From Linanthus parryae (taxonomy: Eukaryota; Streptophyta; Magnoliopsida; Ericales; Polemoniaceae): a stretch of DNA of 64,000 nt. Shown here one piece after another: positions 23,784 through 36,228 of this stretch. Position numbers and translations under genes: made by a program. The notes beneath the pieces are model-generated. The model was not told where the DNA came from and did not search any database. It saw nothing but the letters and a program-made list of their open reading frames with translations. Where the stretch lies: contig JALGPY010000010.1 in the NCBI GenBank assembly GCA_023055425.1, positions 52,365,665 through 52,429,664 on the forward strand, in the 5' to 3' direction. Position 1 is the first letter of the stretch; every line of letters starts with the position of its first letter.

Positions 23784-23943
23784 TGGGTTGAAGTGGAAGT
23801 AAAGAAAGGAAATATCTCATGGAGGCCTGGGCAGATTCAGTTTGCTCCACAGTTTGCTCCCCATGTTCCCCACCTTGTACCTCAAGCCTTAGTGGAAGTG
23901 TCTGATGCTTGTCCTCTTGCCATGCTGCCACCAGCTAATCTGG

Positions 23944-25371
23944 TGTTGGAATAGATGCCCTAGAGGCAATCTAGTTTAGTATGAATTTGTATATGGCTAG
24001 AAAATTCATTTATTACTTATTGGATATTTAATATAATGAAGTCCTTAGATTTACAATCGTGTTGTTTATCTTAAATATCCCTAGTCAAGTATAATGATTA
24101 AATGGGACAATCATCTATAGACTAGTATGGGGTTGGATTGATATGGAGATATCACGATCCAACACATAGGTGTGCATTACGGAATGTTGCACTGGATTGA
24201 CCCATCACCGAGAAGGCTACATACATGTTATGATGAGTCACAAGTGCTTCTCGGGTACAATGGTATTGTCATCCTTAGACTTGAAGTCACTAGATATTCT
24301 AGTTGTGGATCATTGTGATCTTGGTAGCGTTAAACGCTACACCGTGACTGGGTAGTTATAAAGGCGTGTACTGGATACAATGAGAAGCAAGCTTAGAGAT
24401 CGTAGTGGACGTAGAGAGGACTTGCCCCTCCCACATAACGGGAGAAAATATCCTAGGCCACTCGAAGGATAGTGCTTATAGAATGTCTGGCCAGACTCAA
24501 ATAAATCAATATGGGATATTGATGTTATTTGCACGAATAAGGCTATTCCATGGATCGAGAAACTATGGATTGGATATACGAGTGTGACTTGTATGTCTCG
24601 TGTCCAATCCGGATATGGAGGCAAAGGGATGAGACAATTACTTGTACAAGGTTGTCTAGATGACTATTCTATTAGTTGGCTAGAATGGATGTTTTGCTAG
24701 AAACCGCTCCATATTAGCAAATAGTTGCTACCAACTAGATAGAACCTATGGGGTCACACGCTATATAGAGTTGTACTAGATTTGGAATTAATTAATTGGA
24801 TTAATTAATTAGAAGGATCACTTTGCAAACCCTTGCAAACTTAGTAGGGACTAATTTGCAAGGAAGGGACTAAATTGAATTCTAGTAGGACTAGAATAAG
24901 TCCTTTAGGTAGTTAACAAGGAGTTGTTGGACTATATAAAGGACCCTCCTTCCTTCCTTCCTCATAACTTATGCTCTTTAGAGATCATAACAAGAGTGGG
25001 AGAGAACAAAGGAGAGAGAGAGCAAGCAACAAGGAGCCGACGCCGCCCCTTGCCGCCGCCCCTCATCCCGTCGGCCAAAAGAGGGCCGAGCCCCTCTTTT
25101 TGTCTCGTTTTGCGTGATTCCTTCACACTCCTCTCATTCCGGGCTAGCACCAAGGAGTTTGGGAGATCTAGGAGCAACTCTAGGCGTGGATCAACTATAG
25201 AGAACGTGACACTATTCGCGTTTGAAGTCATCAAGGAGAACCCAAAGGTGTGTTTATGATTTCTTACCTTTACTATCGTTATGCATCTAGACTTGTGATC
25301 CTTGGAGGGTTTTGCATGGTTATTTGTTTGATTATGCTTCCGTTGCGCGATCCATGAATCAAAACCCTACA
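23944..25371 (+). repeat. 5' LTR of Copia B3
   Basis: It starts TGTTGGAATAGATGCC and ends AAAACCCTACA. Near 24917-24960 lies GACTATATAAAGGACCC, a good TATA-box context, so transcription probably begins near 24960. ORFs inside the LTR (for example 24170-24355 and 24924-25259) recur in the other LTR and are not genes. Confidence 0.85.
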
Positions 25372-27055
25372 GTGGTATCAGAGCCACAGGTCATAGAGCA
25401 TAAACGTAGTTTATGTGTTACATTCTTGTTGTTTTACACCTTAATTTGTTGTTTATCGCGTAAAACAAGACAAATCAAGCATGGGATGCAATTTGTCAAT
25501 AATTATATCATAACAAGACCCAATTTTGCATTGGATGCATGAATTGGTGAGTTTGAGAAATTTTAGGATCTTAGATCTAGGGTTTGGGCATCCTTGGGGA
25601 AGAAGGAGTTCTCCCAAAACAAGGAAACAACCAAACTTGGGCTCCAAGCAAGGAGGTTGTTTTGGAAACAACCTCCATGAGGAGGTTCGGCCCCCTAAGG
25701 GACCGCCCCCTTGCTTGCCGCCCAAGATTGGCCGCCCTAAGGGGCCGGGCGGCCCTAACCCGCGGGCCTAGCTTGCGGGTTTTGGGCCGGCCCGGCCCTA
25801 GGGCCTTATGGTTCACTTTGTTGGGCCCGGGCAATTGGATTGTTGGGCCCATGGACCGTTTTAACCCTAGAAATCCTAAAATCAATGAAAATTGACCAAG
25901 CGCGTTAAAATTGGATTTTAACTGTTTATGTGCAATTCGCATGGTGATTGGATATGGCCTTAGGATGTGGTTTGATGTGGATGTTTAATTTTGTGGTTTG
26001 TTTTTACGGCCTGCCAGCTGATCAATTAATTGTAATAATTAATTAGGGTTTTATGGCCTGCGTGCTATTTTTTTTTCTCAACTTGTGAGATTTATTTTAT
26101 TTAGTATAGATATTAGCTAGTGCTAGATAAAGTAGATTGTTAGCCAAGATTGGAGAAAAGAAGCCCAAAGCCAAAGGAGCCACAAAAGATGGAGCATGGA
26201 GCATGGAGCATACCACATGACTATGAAGGATGGACCAAAAGATCAAGACGCATGGAGATGTGTTTGCTTAGGGTTCATAGATAATTCCATTGGCTTGGAA
26301 TTATCTTAGTCTAGAAAAGGCCATATCCACATCACGTTTAATTTCTGTTATGTGGTTGTTTATTTATTGTCTTATTATTTGTGTGGTTGGTGTATGGATG
26401 ATGCATGCAATTAGGATAATAAGATAATTAGACAACCGGGATCTATAATTTGGAGTTGTGCCCAAACTCAAATAGATAGATTAGTTGATATTGATCAACA
26501 AAACAATTAAAATTGAATTGAAAATCCCTCAAAAAATTCAATATTGTGTTCTTGCCTTCTCGTTATTTAAACACTCATTATCATCATTATTTATCAAGTT
26601 CGTGCGTGCCAAAGCATGGCGACTTGGTTCATAATGATGGAATGCGATGGCACGTAACAATGTGCAATTGTTTAGGTAAGAGGTTGAACACAACTAGGCT
26701 ATTAATTTGATTAAGAAACCTAGAGGCAATCAATTGGGATTATCCATATGGATGGATAAATAAGGAGTTATTTGCCCAATTGAACCAAGAGTTGCATATG
26801 GGATGCAATTGGAAATCGTTCCTACCTAGAAGTAATCAAATTATGGGTGACTTGCCAAAGCAAGCTCATAAGGAGATGAAAAGATGGATCTTGGCCCACT
26901 AGAAAATATAAGGATATTTTCCGCATTAATATCTTGAGGGTTATTAATCCGTAGAAAAATAGTGGGAGCTATATTTAATAAACTAGCCATTATTAAATAT
27001 AGTCAAAAATTCACAAATACTAAAACTTGCGTATTTTCCTTTTGTAGAATTCCAA
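25372..27055 (+). other. Leader region of Copia B3
   Basis: 1.7 kb between the PBS and the gag start has no credible ORF. 25680-25830 is very GC-rich (GGCCGCCCTAAGGGGCC-like palindromic words) and the remainder is AT-rich. A long structured leader is common in plant LTR elements and may hold packaging or dimerisation signals. Confidence 0.6.
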
Positions 27056-30000
27056 ATGGCAAACAACTCATCGAGTTCACAACATTCCCTACGATCTGTC
27101 CTTGAGAAGGACAAGCTCTCTGGAACCAACTTTCTTGATTGGTACAGAAACTTGAGAATTGTTCTCAAGCAAGAGAAGAAACTGTACGCAATAGAGGAGC
27201 ATGTTCCAGAAGGTCCAGAGAATCAGACACCTGTTGCCTTAAAGGCGTATCAAAAGCGTGTTAATGACGCTAATGATGCGGCCTGCCTAATGCTTTGCAC
27301 CATGACCTCTGAGCTTCAGAAGCAACATGAGAACATGAATGCTGTCGATATGATCGAACATCTAAAGCAGCTCTTCCAAGAGCAGGCGAGGGTAGAAAGG
27401 TATGAGGTCTCAAAGGCACTGTTCAAATGTCATCTGGCAGAAGGGAACCCGGTGGGACCCCATGTACTCCGAATGATCGGGTACTTGGAGAATCTCGCCC
27501 GGCTTGGGTTCCCGGTCGGCCAAGAGTTGGCAACCGATCTCGTGTTGCAATCGTTGCCCGAGAGTTATGGACAGTTCATTATGAACTATAACATGAACGA
27601 GATCGTTAAACCACTGCCAGATTTGCTCAACATGTTGAGGACGGCTGAACAGAGCATCAACAAGGGTAAGGGCAAGGCCATTATGATGGTGCATAAAGGA
27701 AAGGGCAAAAAGTTTGCCTCTTCCTCCAATGGCAAAGGCAAGTCAGTTGCCAAGCTCAAGGAACAAGCCCTTAAGCCTGTTGGTGGCATTGCCAAGGTCG
27801 TGACTAAAGGTGAATGTCACTACTGCAGTCAGCCTGGACACTGGAGGAGGAACTGCCCAAAATATCTGGAGGACAAGAGGCTTGGAATAGTGATTCCACC
27901 ACCACAAGGTATTTTTGTTGTAGATGTCAATTTAACTGTCTCTACATCATGGGTATTAGATACTGGATGTGGATCTCATATTTGTCGAAATATGCAGGAT
28001 CTAAAGAGAAGTAAAAGATTGGCTAAAGGGGAGGTAGATCTGCGCGTTGGGAATGGAGCAAAGGTTGCTGCGTTGGCCATAGGCGTGTGCGAGCTATCTC
28101 TGCCTTCAGGATTAGTTTTAGAATTAAATAATTGCTATTTTGTGCCTGCTATGAGCAGAAACATTATTTCTATTTCTTGTTTGGACAAGGAAGGTTTTAT
28201 TATTTCAATAAAGAACAATTGTTGTTCCTTTTATTTGAATAATATTCACTATTTTAGTGCGCAATTATTTAATGGACTTTATGTCCTTGATCTAAGCAAT
28301 CCTGTCTACAACATTAATACCAAGCGGATTAAAATAAATGATTTAAATCCTGCTTATTTATGGCATTGTCGTTTAGGCCACATAAATGAGAAACGTGTAT
28401 CTAGACTCCATAAGGATGGATTACTAGACTCATTTGATTTTGAATCATATGAGACATGTGAGGCTTGTTTATTGGGAAAAATGACAAAGTCCCCTTTCAA
28501 TAAGAAAGGTGAGAGGACTAGTGAGCAATTGGCGCTCATACATACCGATGTGTGTGGGCCATTTGCCACGCCTGCCAGGGGTGGTTATGTCTACTTCATT
28601 ACATTTACTGATGATTACAGTAGATATGGATTTGTGTACCTTATGAGGGCAAAATCCAAATCTTTTGAAGTGTTCAAAGAATTCAAGAATGAAGTAGAGA
28701 AGCAACTTGGCAAAAGTATCAAGGCTCTACGATCGGATCGTGGAGGATAATACTTGAGCCAAGAGTTTGACGACTATCTTAGAGAGTGTGGGATCGTGTC
28801 CCAACTCACTCCACCCGGAACGCCACAATGGAATGGCGTGTCCGAGAGGAGGAATCGAACCCTATTGGATATGGTTCGATCTATGATGTGTCAAACCGAT
28901 CTTCCATTATCATTTTGGGGCTACGCTCTATTAAGTGCAGCTTTCACCATTAACCGTGTTCCATCTAAATCAGTCATGAAGACACCATATGAGATGTGGA
29001 GTGGGAGGCGTCCCACACTGTCGTTCATGAGGATTTGGGGCTGCGATGTCTATGTAAAACGTTTACAATCAGACAAGCTAGGGCCTAAATCGGATAAGTG
29101 TAAATTTGTGGGGTACCCTAAGGAAACTAAGGGATACTACTTCTACAATCCAACCGAGAACAAAGTGTTTGTTGCTCGGACCGGCGTGTTTCTAGAAAGA
29201 GAGTTTGTCTCTAAAGAAGCAAGTGGGAGGAATGTAGAACTTGAAGAGGTTCAAGAACCACAAATCACTGAACTGATTATGGGACATGAACAGGAATCAC
29301 AAGCAGTTGTGGAGCCACATGTTCAGGTAACACAAGAGCTTCGTAGATCTAGTAGAGTGCGCCAGGAACCCGAGAGGTACGGACTTCTCGTGACTGATTC
29401 CGGTGACACGATGCTCATAGATGATGAGCCTACTAGCTATGAGGAGGCCATGAGTGGCCCAGACTCTCAGAAGTGGCTTGAAGCCATGAGATCCGAGATG
29501 GAATCCATGTATACCAACAAAGTATGGACTTTGGTGGAACCACCCGATGGGGCGCGGCCCATAGGGTGCAAGTGGGTCTTCAAGAAGAAGATCGACATGG
29601 ATGGTAATGTGATTACCTATAAGGGCCGATTGGTGGCTAAAGGATTCAGACAGATTCATGGTATTGACTATGATGAAACCTTTTCACAAGTCGCTATGAC
29701 CAAATCCATCCGAATCCTACTTGCAATTGCAGCGTACTACGACTATGAGATTTGGCAGATGGATGTCAAAACAGCATTCCTTTATGGGAATCTCCTCGAG
29801 GACGTGTATATGATACAGCCGGAGGGTTTTGAGGATCCAAAGCAAGCCAACAAAGTCTTTAAACTGCAACGATCCATTTATGGATTGAAGCAAGCTTCTA
29901 GGAGTTGGAATCGACGTTTTGATGAAGTGGTCAAAGAGTTTGGCTTCATCAGAAACGAAGATGAGTCTTGTGTCTACAAGAAGGTTAGTGGGAGCTCTGT

Positions 30001-31006
30001 AGCTTTTCTGGTCTTGTATGTGGATGACATACTACTCATTGGAAACGACATTCCCATGCTGCAATCTGTGAAAGATTGGCTAGGAAAGTGTTTCTCAATG
30101 AGGGACTTAGGGGAAGCAGCCTATATACTCGGTATAAAGATCTATAGAGATAGATCTAAGAGGTTGCTAGGCCTAAGTCAAAATACATATATCGACAAGG
30201 TGTTGAAACGGTTCAACATGCAAGATTCCAAGAAGGGATTCTTGCCCATGTCACATGGAATCACTCTTTCGAAGAGTGGTTGTCCTTCCAATGAGATTGA
30301 GAAGGAACGCATGAGTAGGATTCCCTATGCCTCGGCCATAGGATCTATCATGTACGCCATGTTATGTACTAGACCAGATGTGTCATATGCCTTGAGTATG
30401 ACAAGCAGATACCAATCCAATCCGGGTGAGAGTCACTGGATTGCTGTCAAGAACATCCTAAAGTACTTGAGAAGAACTAAGGATGCCTTCTTGATGTTTG
30501 GCGGTGAGGAAGAGTTGCGTGTAAGGGGTTACACTGATGCAAGCTTCCAAACCGATAGAGATGACTTTAGATCACAGTCGGGATATGTGTTTTGCCTGAA
30601 TGGAGCAGCGGTGAGCTGGAAGAGTTCCAAGCAAGAGACGGTAGCTGATTCTACAACAGAGGCTGAGTACATTGCTGCAAATGGCGCAGCAAAGGAGGCT
30701 GTTTGGATCAGAAAGTTTGTTTCTGAACTTGGTGTGGTCCCTAGCATTGCGGATCCAGTGGAGTTGTTTTGTGACAACACTGGGGCGATCGTGCAATCAA
30801 AGGAACCCAGATCGCACCAGAAGTCCAAGCATGTGCTCAGGAAGTTTCATCTGATTCGAGATATTATCGATAGAGGAGACGTTCGGATATGCAAGATTCC
30901 TACAGATGATAATCTGTCAGACCCGCTTACGAAGCCTCTCACGCAGTGGAAGCATGAAGGGCACACTAGGAGCATGGGCATACGAGATGCGCCAGATTGG
31001 CTCTAG
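27056..31006 (+). pseudogene. Copia gag-pol polyprotein with one in-frame stop
   Basis: One frame of 1316 codons is broken only by TAA at 28748-28750. The first part has gag (LSGTNFLDWYRNLR, residues 21-34), the CCHC knuckle CHYCSQPGHWRRNC (254-267), the protease motif LDTGCGSH (301-308), the pre-integrase motif HCRLGHINEKRVSRL, and the start of integrase (HTDVCGPFATPARGGY). The second part continues integrase (GTPQWNGVSERRNRTLL), then RT (QMDVKTAFLYGNL and YVDDILLIG) and RNase H (DSTTEAEYIAANGAAKEAVW). The stop falls in the integrase core, directly after SDRGG. Domain order PR-INT-RT-RH is Ty1/Copia. The exact lineage was not assigned. Confidence 0.85.
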
Positions 31007-31020
31007 TGCAAGTGGGAGAC

Positions 31021-32434
31021 TGTTGGAATAGATGCCCTAGAGGCAATCTAGTTTAGTATGAATTTGTATATGGCTAGAAAATTCATTTATTTAATATAAT
31101 GAAGTCCTTAGATTTACAATCGTGTTGTTTATCTTAAATATCCCTAGTCAAGTATAATGATTAAATGGGACAATCATCTATAGACTAGTATGGGGTTGGA
31201 TTGATATGGAGATATCACGATCCAACACATAGGTGTGCATTACGGAATGTTGCACTGGATTGACCCATCACCGAGAAGGCTACATACATGTTATGATGAG
31301 TCACAAGTGCTTCTCGGGTACAATGGTATTGTCATCCTTAGACTTGAAGTCACTAGATATTCTAGTTGTGGATCACTGTGATCTTGGTAGCGTTAAACGC
31401 TACACCGTGACTGGGTAGTTATAAAGGCGTGTACTGGATACAATGAGAAGCAAGCTTAGAGATCGTAGGGGACGTAGAGAGGATTTGCCCCTCCCACATA
31501 ACGGGAGCAAATATCCTAGGCCACTCGAAGGATAGTGCTTATAGAATGTCTGGCCAGACTCAAATAAATCAATATGGGATATTGATGTTATTTGCACGAA
31601 TAAGGCTATTCCATGGATCGAGAAACTATGGATTGGATATACGAGTGTGACTTGTATGTCTCGTGTCCAATCCGGATATGGAGGCAAAGGGATGAGACAA
31701 TTACTTGTACAAGGTTGTCTAGATGACTATTCTATTAGTTGGCTAGAATGGATGTTTTGCTAGAAACCGCTCCATATTAGCAAATAGTTGCTACCAACTA
31801 GATAGAACCTATGGGGTCACACGCTATATAGAGTTGTACTAGATTTGGAATTAATTAATTGGATTAATTAATTAGAAGGATCACTTTGCAAACCCTTGCA
31901 AACTTAGTAGGGACTAATTTGCAAGGAAGGGACTAAATTGAATTCTAGTAGGACTAGAATAAGTCCTTTAGGTAGTTAACAAGGAGTTGTTGGACTATAT
32001 AAAGGACCCTCCTTCCTTCCTTCCTCATAACTTATGCTCTTTAGAGATCATAACAAGAGTGGGAGAGAACAAAGGAGAGAGAGAGCAAGCAACAAGGAGC
32101 CGACGCCGCCCCTTGCCGCCGCCCCTCATCCCGTCGGCCAAAAGAGGGTCGAGCCCCTCTTTTTGTCTCGTTTTGCGTGATTCCTTCACCCTCCTCTCAT
32201 TCCGGGCTAGCACCAAGGAGTTTGGGAGATCTAGGAGCAACTCTAGGCGTGGATCAACTATAGAGAACGTGACACTATTCGCGTTTGAAGTCATCAAGGA
32301 GAACCCAAAGGTGTGTTTATGATTTCTTACCTTTACTATCGTTATGCATCTAGACTTGTGATCCTTGGAGGGTTTTGCATGGTTATTTGTTTGATTATGC
32401 TTCCGTTGCGCGATCCATGAATCAAAACCCTACA
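31021..32434 (+). repeat. 3' LTR of Copia B3
   Basis: It is 14 bp shorter than the 5' LTR because ACTTATTGGATATT is missing after AAAATTCATTTATT. Otherwise it is nearly identical. TCTGG follows at 32435-32439. Confidence 0.85.
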
Positions 32435-33044
32435 TCTGGCTCGTGCAAAATCTTCTACAAACACGGAGGACAGTTCAGCTTTTGCTTCTTCTTCAGCTCA
32501 TGCTTCGTCTGGTGATCAGGCCATTGCTTCAGGGGAGGATGTTGGAGGTGCTGGAATTGCTATTGGCTCTGCTGCTGTTCAAGATGTTGCTGGTGAAGGA
32601 CTTCCCCCAATCTCAGATGATGAGCTAATGTCTGTTGTGATCCCATTCATTGATGTGTAGTTGGTTTTCTGGATGTGTTATGATCTTCCTTGGGGTCTTT
32701 CTATTGTAATCTTTGTACTCTTCAGTTTCCCTAGACTGATTTTGGCGATCGTTTGTTTTGTGTTCTGTGTTTGTGGGTGTTAGTCTCAGGTGTTCTAGTC
32801 GTCTTCGGGAAGGGTCTGTTTCTTTTAGTAGTGTGTTGCCCTTGTGGCGGTTATGACTTTGAATTGTGGTGGTCGATGTCTAGGTCTCCTTTGTATTAAT
32901 CTGGTTATATATTAATGAAGTTCTTTTGGTACCGCAAAAAAAAAATAAAAAAAAAATAAAAAAAAATACTAGAGAGAGAAAGGAAGAGACTATATACAAA
33001 GTGAGGAACGGGTGGATTTCTCCCAACCGTTGAGATGCTGGGGT

Positions 33045-33794
33045 TAGGGATGGCAATGTGGTTCGATCCGATCCGGAATCCGAGTGATTCGATCCGAATG
33101 GATCAAGTCCGAATCCGATCCATTTTAAAATGGATCGGATATGGATATTAAAAATTAAAATTCGATCCGTATCCGGATTCGATCCGAATATATTAGGATA
33201 TCTGATGGATATCCGACCCGAAAGGATCCGAACACACATAATTTTACGAAAATATTCTTAGAGTTATAAAAAATATATTTTTACCTACATATATATAAAC
33301 ACATTACACAAATCACTACACATTATGTTTTCAGACCTGAAGAAAATATTCCACTGTGGTTACGGACAATTCTAGTGTTGTTTTGAGTGAATTTGTAGAC
33401 ACTTTTAGACATTATTGGTGTCTTTAACATTTGAATGGCTTCCTTATATTTCTTGGCAGATTTACGTTTGTCATATACTAAAAAAAATTAAAATATATTT
33501 GTACTTTTAGGCAGATTTTTTTTGGTATGGTGACTCTTATTCCATATTTTTCTAATTTTTTTGTGTATTTTTATGAGAAGTAAAAAAATGCCCAGGATCC
33601 GAATCAGATCCGTTTCTGGAGATTTGGATTGTCGGATCGAATACGGATATTGCAAATTAAATCCGATCCAGATTCGATCCGAATCCGTTTAGGACCCGGT
33701 CGGATTTGGATCGAATATGGATCCACTTATTTTGATCGAATTCGGATATGGATATAGGTGGATCCGATCCGAATCCGATCCATTGCCATCCATA
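33045..33794. mobile_element. hAT-type MITE, GATC-rich (copy 2)
   Basis: Ends TAGGGATGGCAAT...ATTGCCATCCATA are flanked by the 8-bp duplication GCTGGGGT (33037-33044, 33795-33802). It has the same GGATCCGATCC-style arms as the copy at 23200, with a different AT-rich middle. It is inserted in LTR C. Confidence 0.85.
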
Positions 33795-33861
33795 GCTGGG
33801 GTTTCTAAGAAAGAAAAATAAGAGATTGGGCCCTTATATTGATGGGCTTACAACACTAACA

Positions 33862-35529
33862 AATTATTTACTGAATTGGGATAATCAGAAGACTAAATGG
33901 GCTTCAATAATAGACTTCAATAATAGGTCCAGTTAATATAAAGGTCAAGACATATATGTAAAGATAGAACCTAAGCATGATAAAAATAGCAACTAGCAAG
34001 TAGTGCCTGCTTTATCTTGCCAGCATGGTGTACTGACTGTCTAATTCTATGCATTTGTGTTGGAATGAGGAAATGAAATGGGATTAATTGTTTCTTTTTG
34101 GTTCAAATGCTGAACTCCTATAGAGCTTCCTAAATGAGTTTTGATCCTCTCTTTTCTTTCAAATAGGGTTCATTTATTTTACTGAAGCCTATTTGAGTCT
34201 CTTGGTAAGTTTGATGCTCTTTAAGTTAGAGTCGTTGGATCTTTCAAGAATTGAGAGACTAAACAGCTATGTTGTACAGGTGCTTCTGATTGGTCGTGCA
34301 CCCGCACCGGGTACTTCTGGGAGCTTTGTGGGTGCTTGGGTGTTTCATGAATGTTTTGCGGGTGCTTTGTGGATAAGGCAGAATTATTTTTGAAAATTTT
34401 AGTTGAGAAGTCTTTCAAATACAACTAGAATTAAATAAAGAAATCTATGCAAAAAATTTAACCCTTAGATAACTCATCTCTCCACAGCTAAGAACAACGA
34501 CATGAAGAGATTATAATATTGATATAGCAACCCTGTATCTTCGAATGCGTGTATGAATTTGTGTTTGATTATAATATGATCCCTATTATTGTCGTTATTA
34601 TATTAGTATAATGGCATCACTAAGATAAAAATATAAATAATGTGGTCGCACCCCCACCGCACCCGCATCTTTGATTTTTGAAAATTTGCCGTATCCGCAC
34701 CCAGTTCCAGAACCAGCACCCGCACCGCACCCGTGCTACATAGCTAAACACTATCACTTTGGGTAGCAGTCACTCCTTCACTACAAAGACAAGTTTTAAA
34801 TTTGGCTCATTTGGTGCTCCTATCTCCACCACGGTTTGCACAAATCCAAATTTGTCTCAACACAAAAGGTTTGCACACTTCAAATATTGTCTTTGGATCC
34901 TTTGACAGGTCTCCTCTTTTTTTTGGCACTTTACCAAACTCTAACTCTACCCCTATGCTAGAGTTTGCGGGAGCGTGTTATCAACATATATGGTATAATT
35001 GGGATCATTTATGCAATGTTGTAAATTTCAGTGTGTTTAGAATTGATCAAGACATTTCTGTAATCAGCCCTAAAGACTATATAAGTCTCTCTTCGTCTCC
35101 CATAGGGTTAAATCAGGCTGTTACCTTTCATTTGATTCTAATAGATCCTCTATGTATTCTGGATTTTCTCTTTGTGTTCTTCATGACTTCCATCAAATCC
35201 TAAAGGGTGTTTCAGATGTGAGAACATTCGCTACGACATTATCATTTTCTCACAAGAATTGAACACAATTCAGTACATGCTACAAGGTTAAACCGACAAG
35301 ATATGTGCTTCAAAACATAGAGAGAATAGAAGCTCAACTAAATCCTTCCCAACCTCTCCATGATCACCAACACTAAATACTGCTCCCAAAAATCAATCAC
35401 AACATAATGGAATTACAGCAACCTTGCAAACAATAGCCAAACAACTTACTACATCATCACCAGCACTAAATATTTACTAATGCCGAGACTCTTGATTCAC
35501 AAACTACAAAAAAATCATACTATTGTCGC
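33862..35529. other. Intergenic stretch left of the SIN3-like gene
   Basis: No coding gene is supported. 34266-34750 is bounded by inverted AGCTATGT-GTACAGGTGC-like ends and rich in CACCCGCACC, so it may be another hAT-type MITE, but no clean target duplication was found. The 133-residue ORF at 34802 resembles nothing I recognise. 35200-35529 should contain the 3' UTR of the SIN3-like gene. Confidence 0.4.
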
Positions 35530-36228
35530 TTAAGAGGACAATGAGGCTTCTTGAACAAACTCTACCGACTCATACAGTTTCTGTCTTAGCCTAGGCAATA
35601 CAACATTCTTCAACACATTCACAGGATCAGAGCAAAGAAAGTCCACCATGTCCTCCCCAACCTCTCCATACAAGCTCACAATGCATGATATTTGCTTCAT
35701 CCCAAAGTAGTCCTTCATGTCACAACAACTCCTCCTACTAGTACAATATTCATCAAGATATCTCTCTGCCTGAGAAATTGTTGAACTTAAATTACTTCTG
35801 AGCATGTCCATCTCAAAAAGCCGGTCTTCCCACTCATTCAATTTAACCTCATAATCACTAACTCCATGCTTCCTTTTCTTCCTACTGCACACAGCCTTCA
35901 TTATCAATTCTCCATCTTCATCATCATCTTCATGATGAGTTTTGCGTTTCTTACTTGGTGGGTATTCCTTCAAATCATCATCTGAATGATGTTTTTCCCT
36001 TGTTGTTGGGTCTTGTTCCTTAAAACCCACAAAGAGCCTGGTGAACTCCAAATACAGAGCAGGGTTATCCTTGAACAGAGCATCCACCTCTTCATGAACC
36101 TTCTTGACGCCCAATTCGCCACAATCTAGCCTTTCCATGATTCCGATGAATTTCCTGTAGGTTTCATCGTTGTCGTCGCTGTATGTCCTCCGGATTTGGT
36201 TGAAGAAATCGAGGGAGGCTTTCTTGAC

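Larger units (their letters stand above)
23944..32434 (+). mobile_element. Full-length Copia element, family B (B3), young
   Basis: LTRs 23944-25371 (1428 bp) and 31021-32434 (1414 bp) are flanked by TCTGG (23939-23943, 32435-32439). The PBS TGGTATCAGAGCCAC lies at 25373-25387 and the PPT-like AAGTGGGAGAC just before 31021. By eye the LTRs differ by about six substitutions plus one 14-bp gap, so the insertion is recent. One polyprotein frame spans 27056-31006 with a single stop. It interrupts the LINE ORF2 tail, whose frame is restored when the insertion and one TCTGG are removed. Confidence 0.9.
19801..32660 (+). pseudogene. LINE ORF2: endonuclease, reverse transcriptase, zf-RVT (broken and interrupted)
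   Basis: The reading starts MNLLSWNCRGLGQ at 19801. Endonuclease motifs WNCRG, SETK, IGDFNQ and ASDHSPL are all visible, with a frameshift near 20040. RT motifs follow: SPLKAPGPDGFQPAFF (near 21180), LKLDISKAFDRVRWDF (21580) and RQGDPLS (21760). The active-site box reads FADNTLLF (21893) where active L1 enzymes have FADD, so one catalytic Asp is replaced by Asn. Several stops (for example 21301) and frameshifts lie between. A zf-RVT-like part (LPANLVHLFWRICSNYLPC) is at 22740-22950. The C-terminal tail is split by the MITE and the Copia element, but reads in frame across their empty sites to a stop at 32658. Confidence 0.75.
15810..32968 (+). mobile_element. L1-type LINE, itself holding three later insertions
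   Basis: It has a pyrimidine-rich 5' UTR, ORF1 (17791-18867) and a broken ORF2 (19801 to 32660). The 3' UTR ends in an A-rich tail at 32937-32968. A 10-bp duplication, CTAGAGAGAG, flanks it (15800-15809 and 32969-32978). The motif is low-complexity, but the LTR C sequence is continuous across it. Insertions inside are a solo LTR (16065-17501), a MITE (23200-23783) and a Copia element (23944-32434). Without them the LINE is about 6.6 kb. Confidence 0.75.
15705..33861 (-). repeat. LTR of Copia family C (about 230 bp), opened by the LINE and a MITE
   Basis: Plus-strand ends are TGTTAG (15705) and CTAACA (33861), a proper TG..CA pair. The LTR comprises 15705-15809, 32979-33044 and 33803-33861. 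The intervening DNA is the LINE nest with its duplicated CTAGAGAGAG, plus MITE 2 with its duplication. The PBS and gag fragment lie on its left, so it is the 5' LTR of a minus-strand element. Confidence 0.55.

Noticed and set aside
22862..23954. ORFs rich in DPDRI, RSKSDRI and similar
   Set aside because: They are generated by the GGATCC-type repeat of a MITE.
24170..25259. ORFs of 60-111 residues repeated at 31233-32322
   Set aside because: They lie within the Copia B LTRs, and duplicates reflect the LTR pair, not gene copies.
25577..25942. 103- and 121-residue ORFs on opposite strands
   Set aside because: GC-rich leader of the Copia element; no similarity to known proteins and no start context.
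34802..35203. 133-residue plus-strand ORF starting MAHLVLLSPPR
   Set aside because: No recognised domain, no promoter or splice context, and AT-rich intergenic composition.
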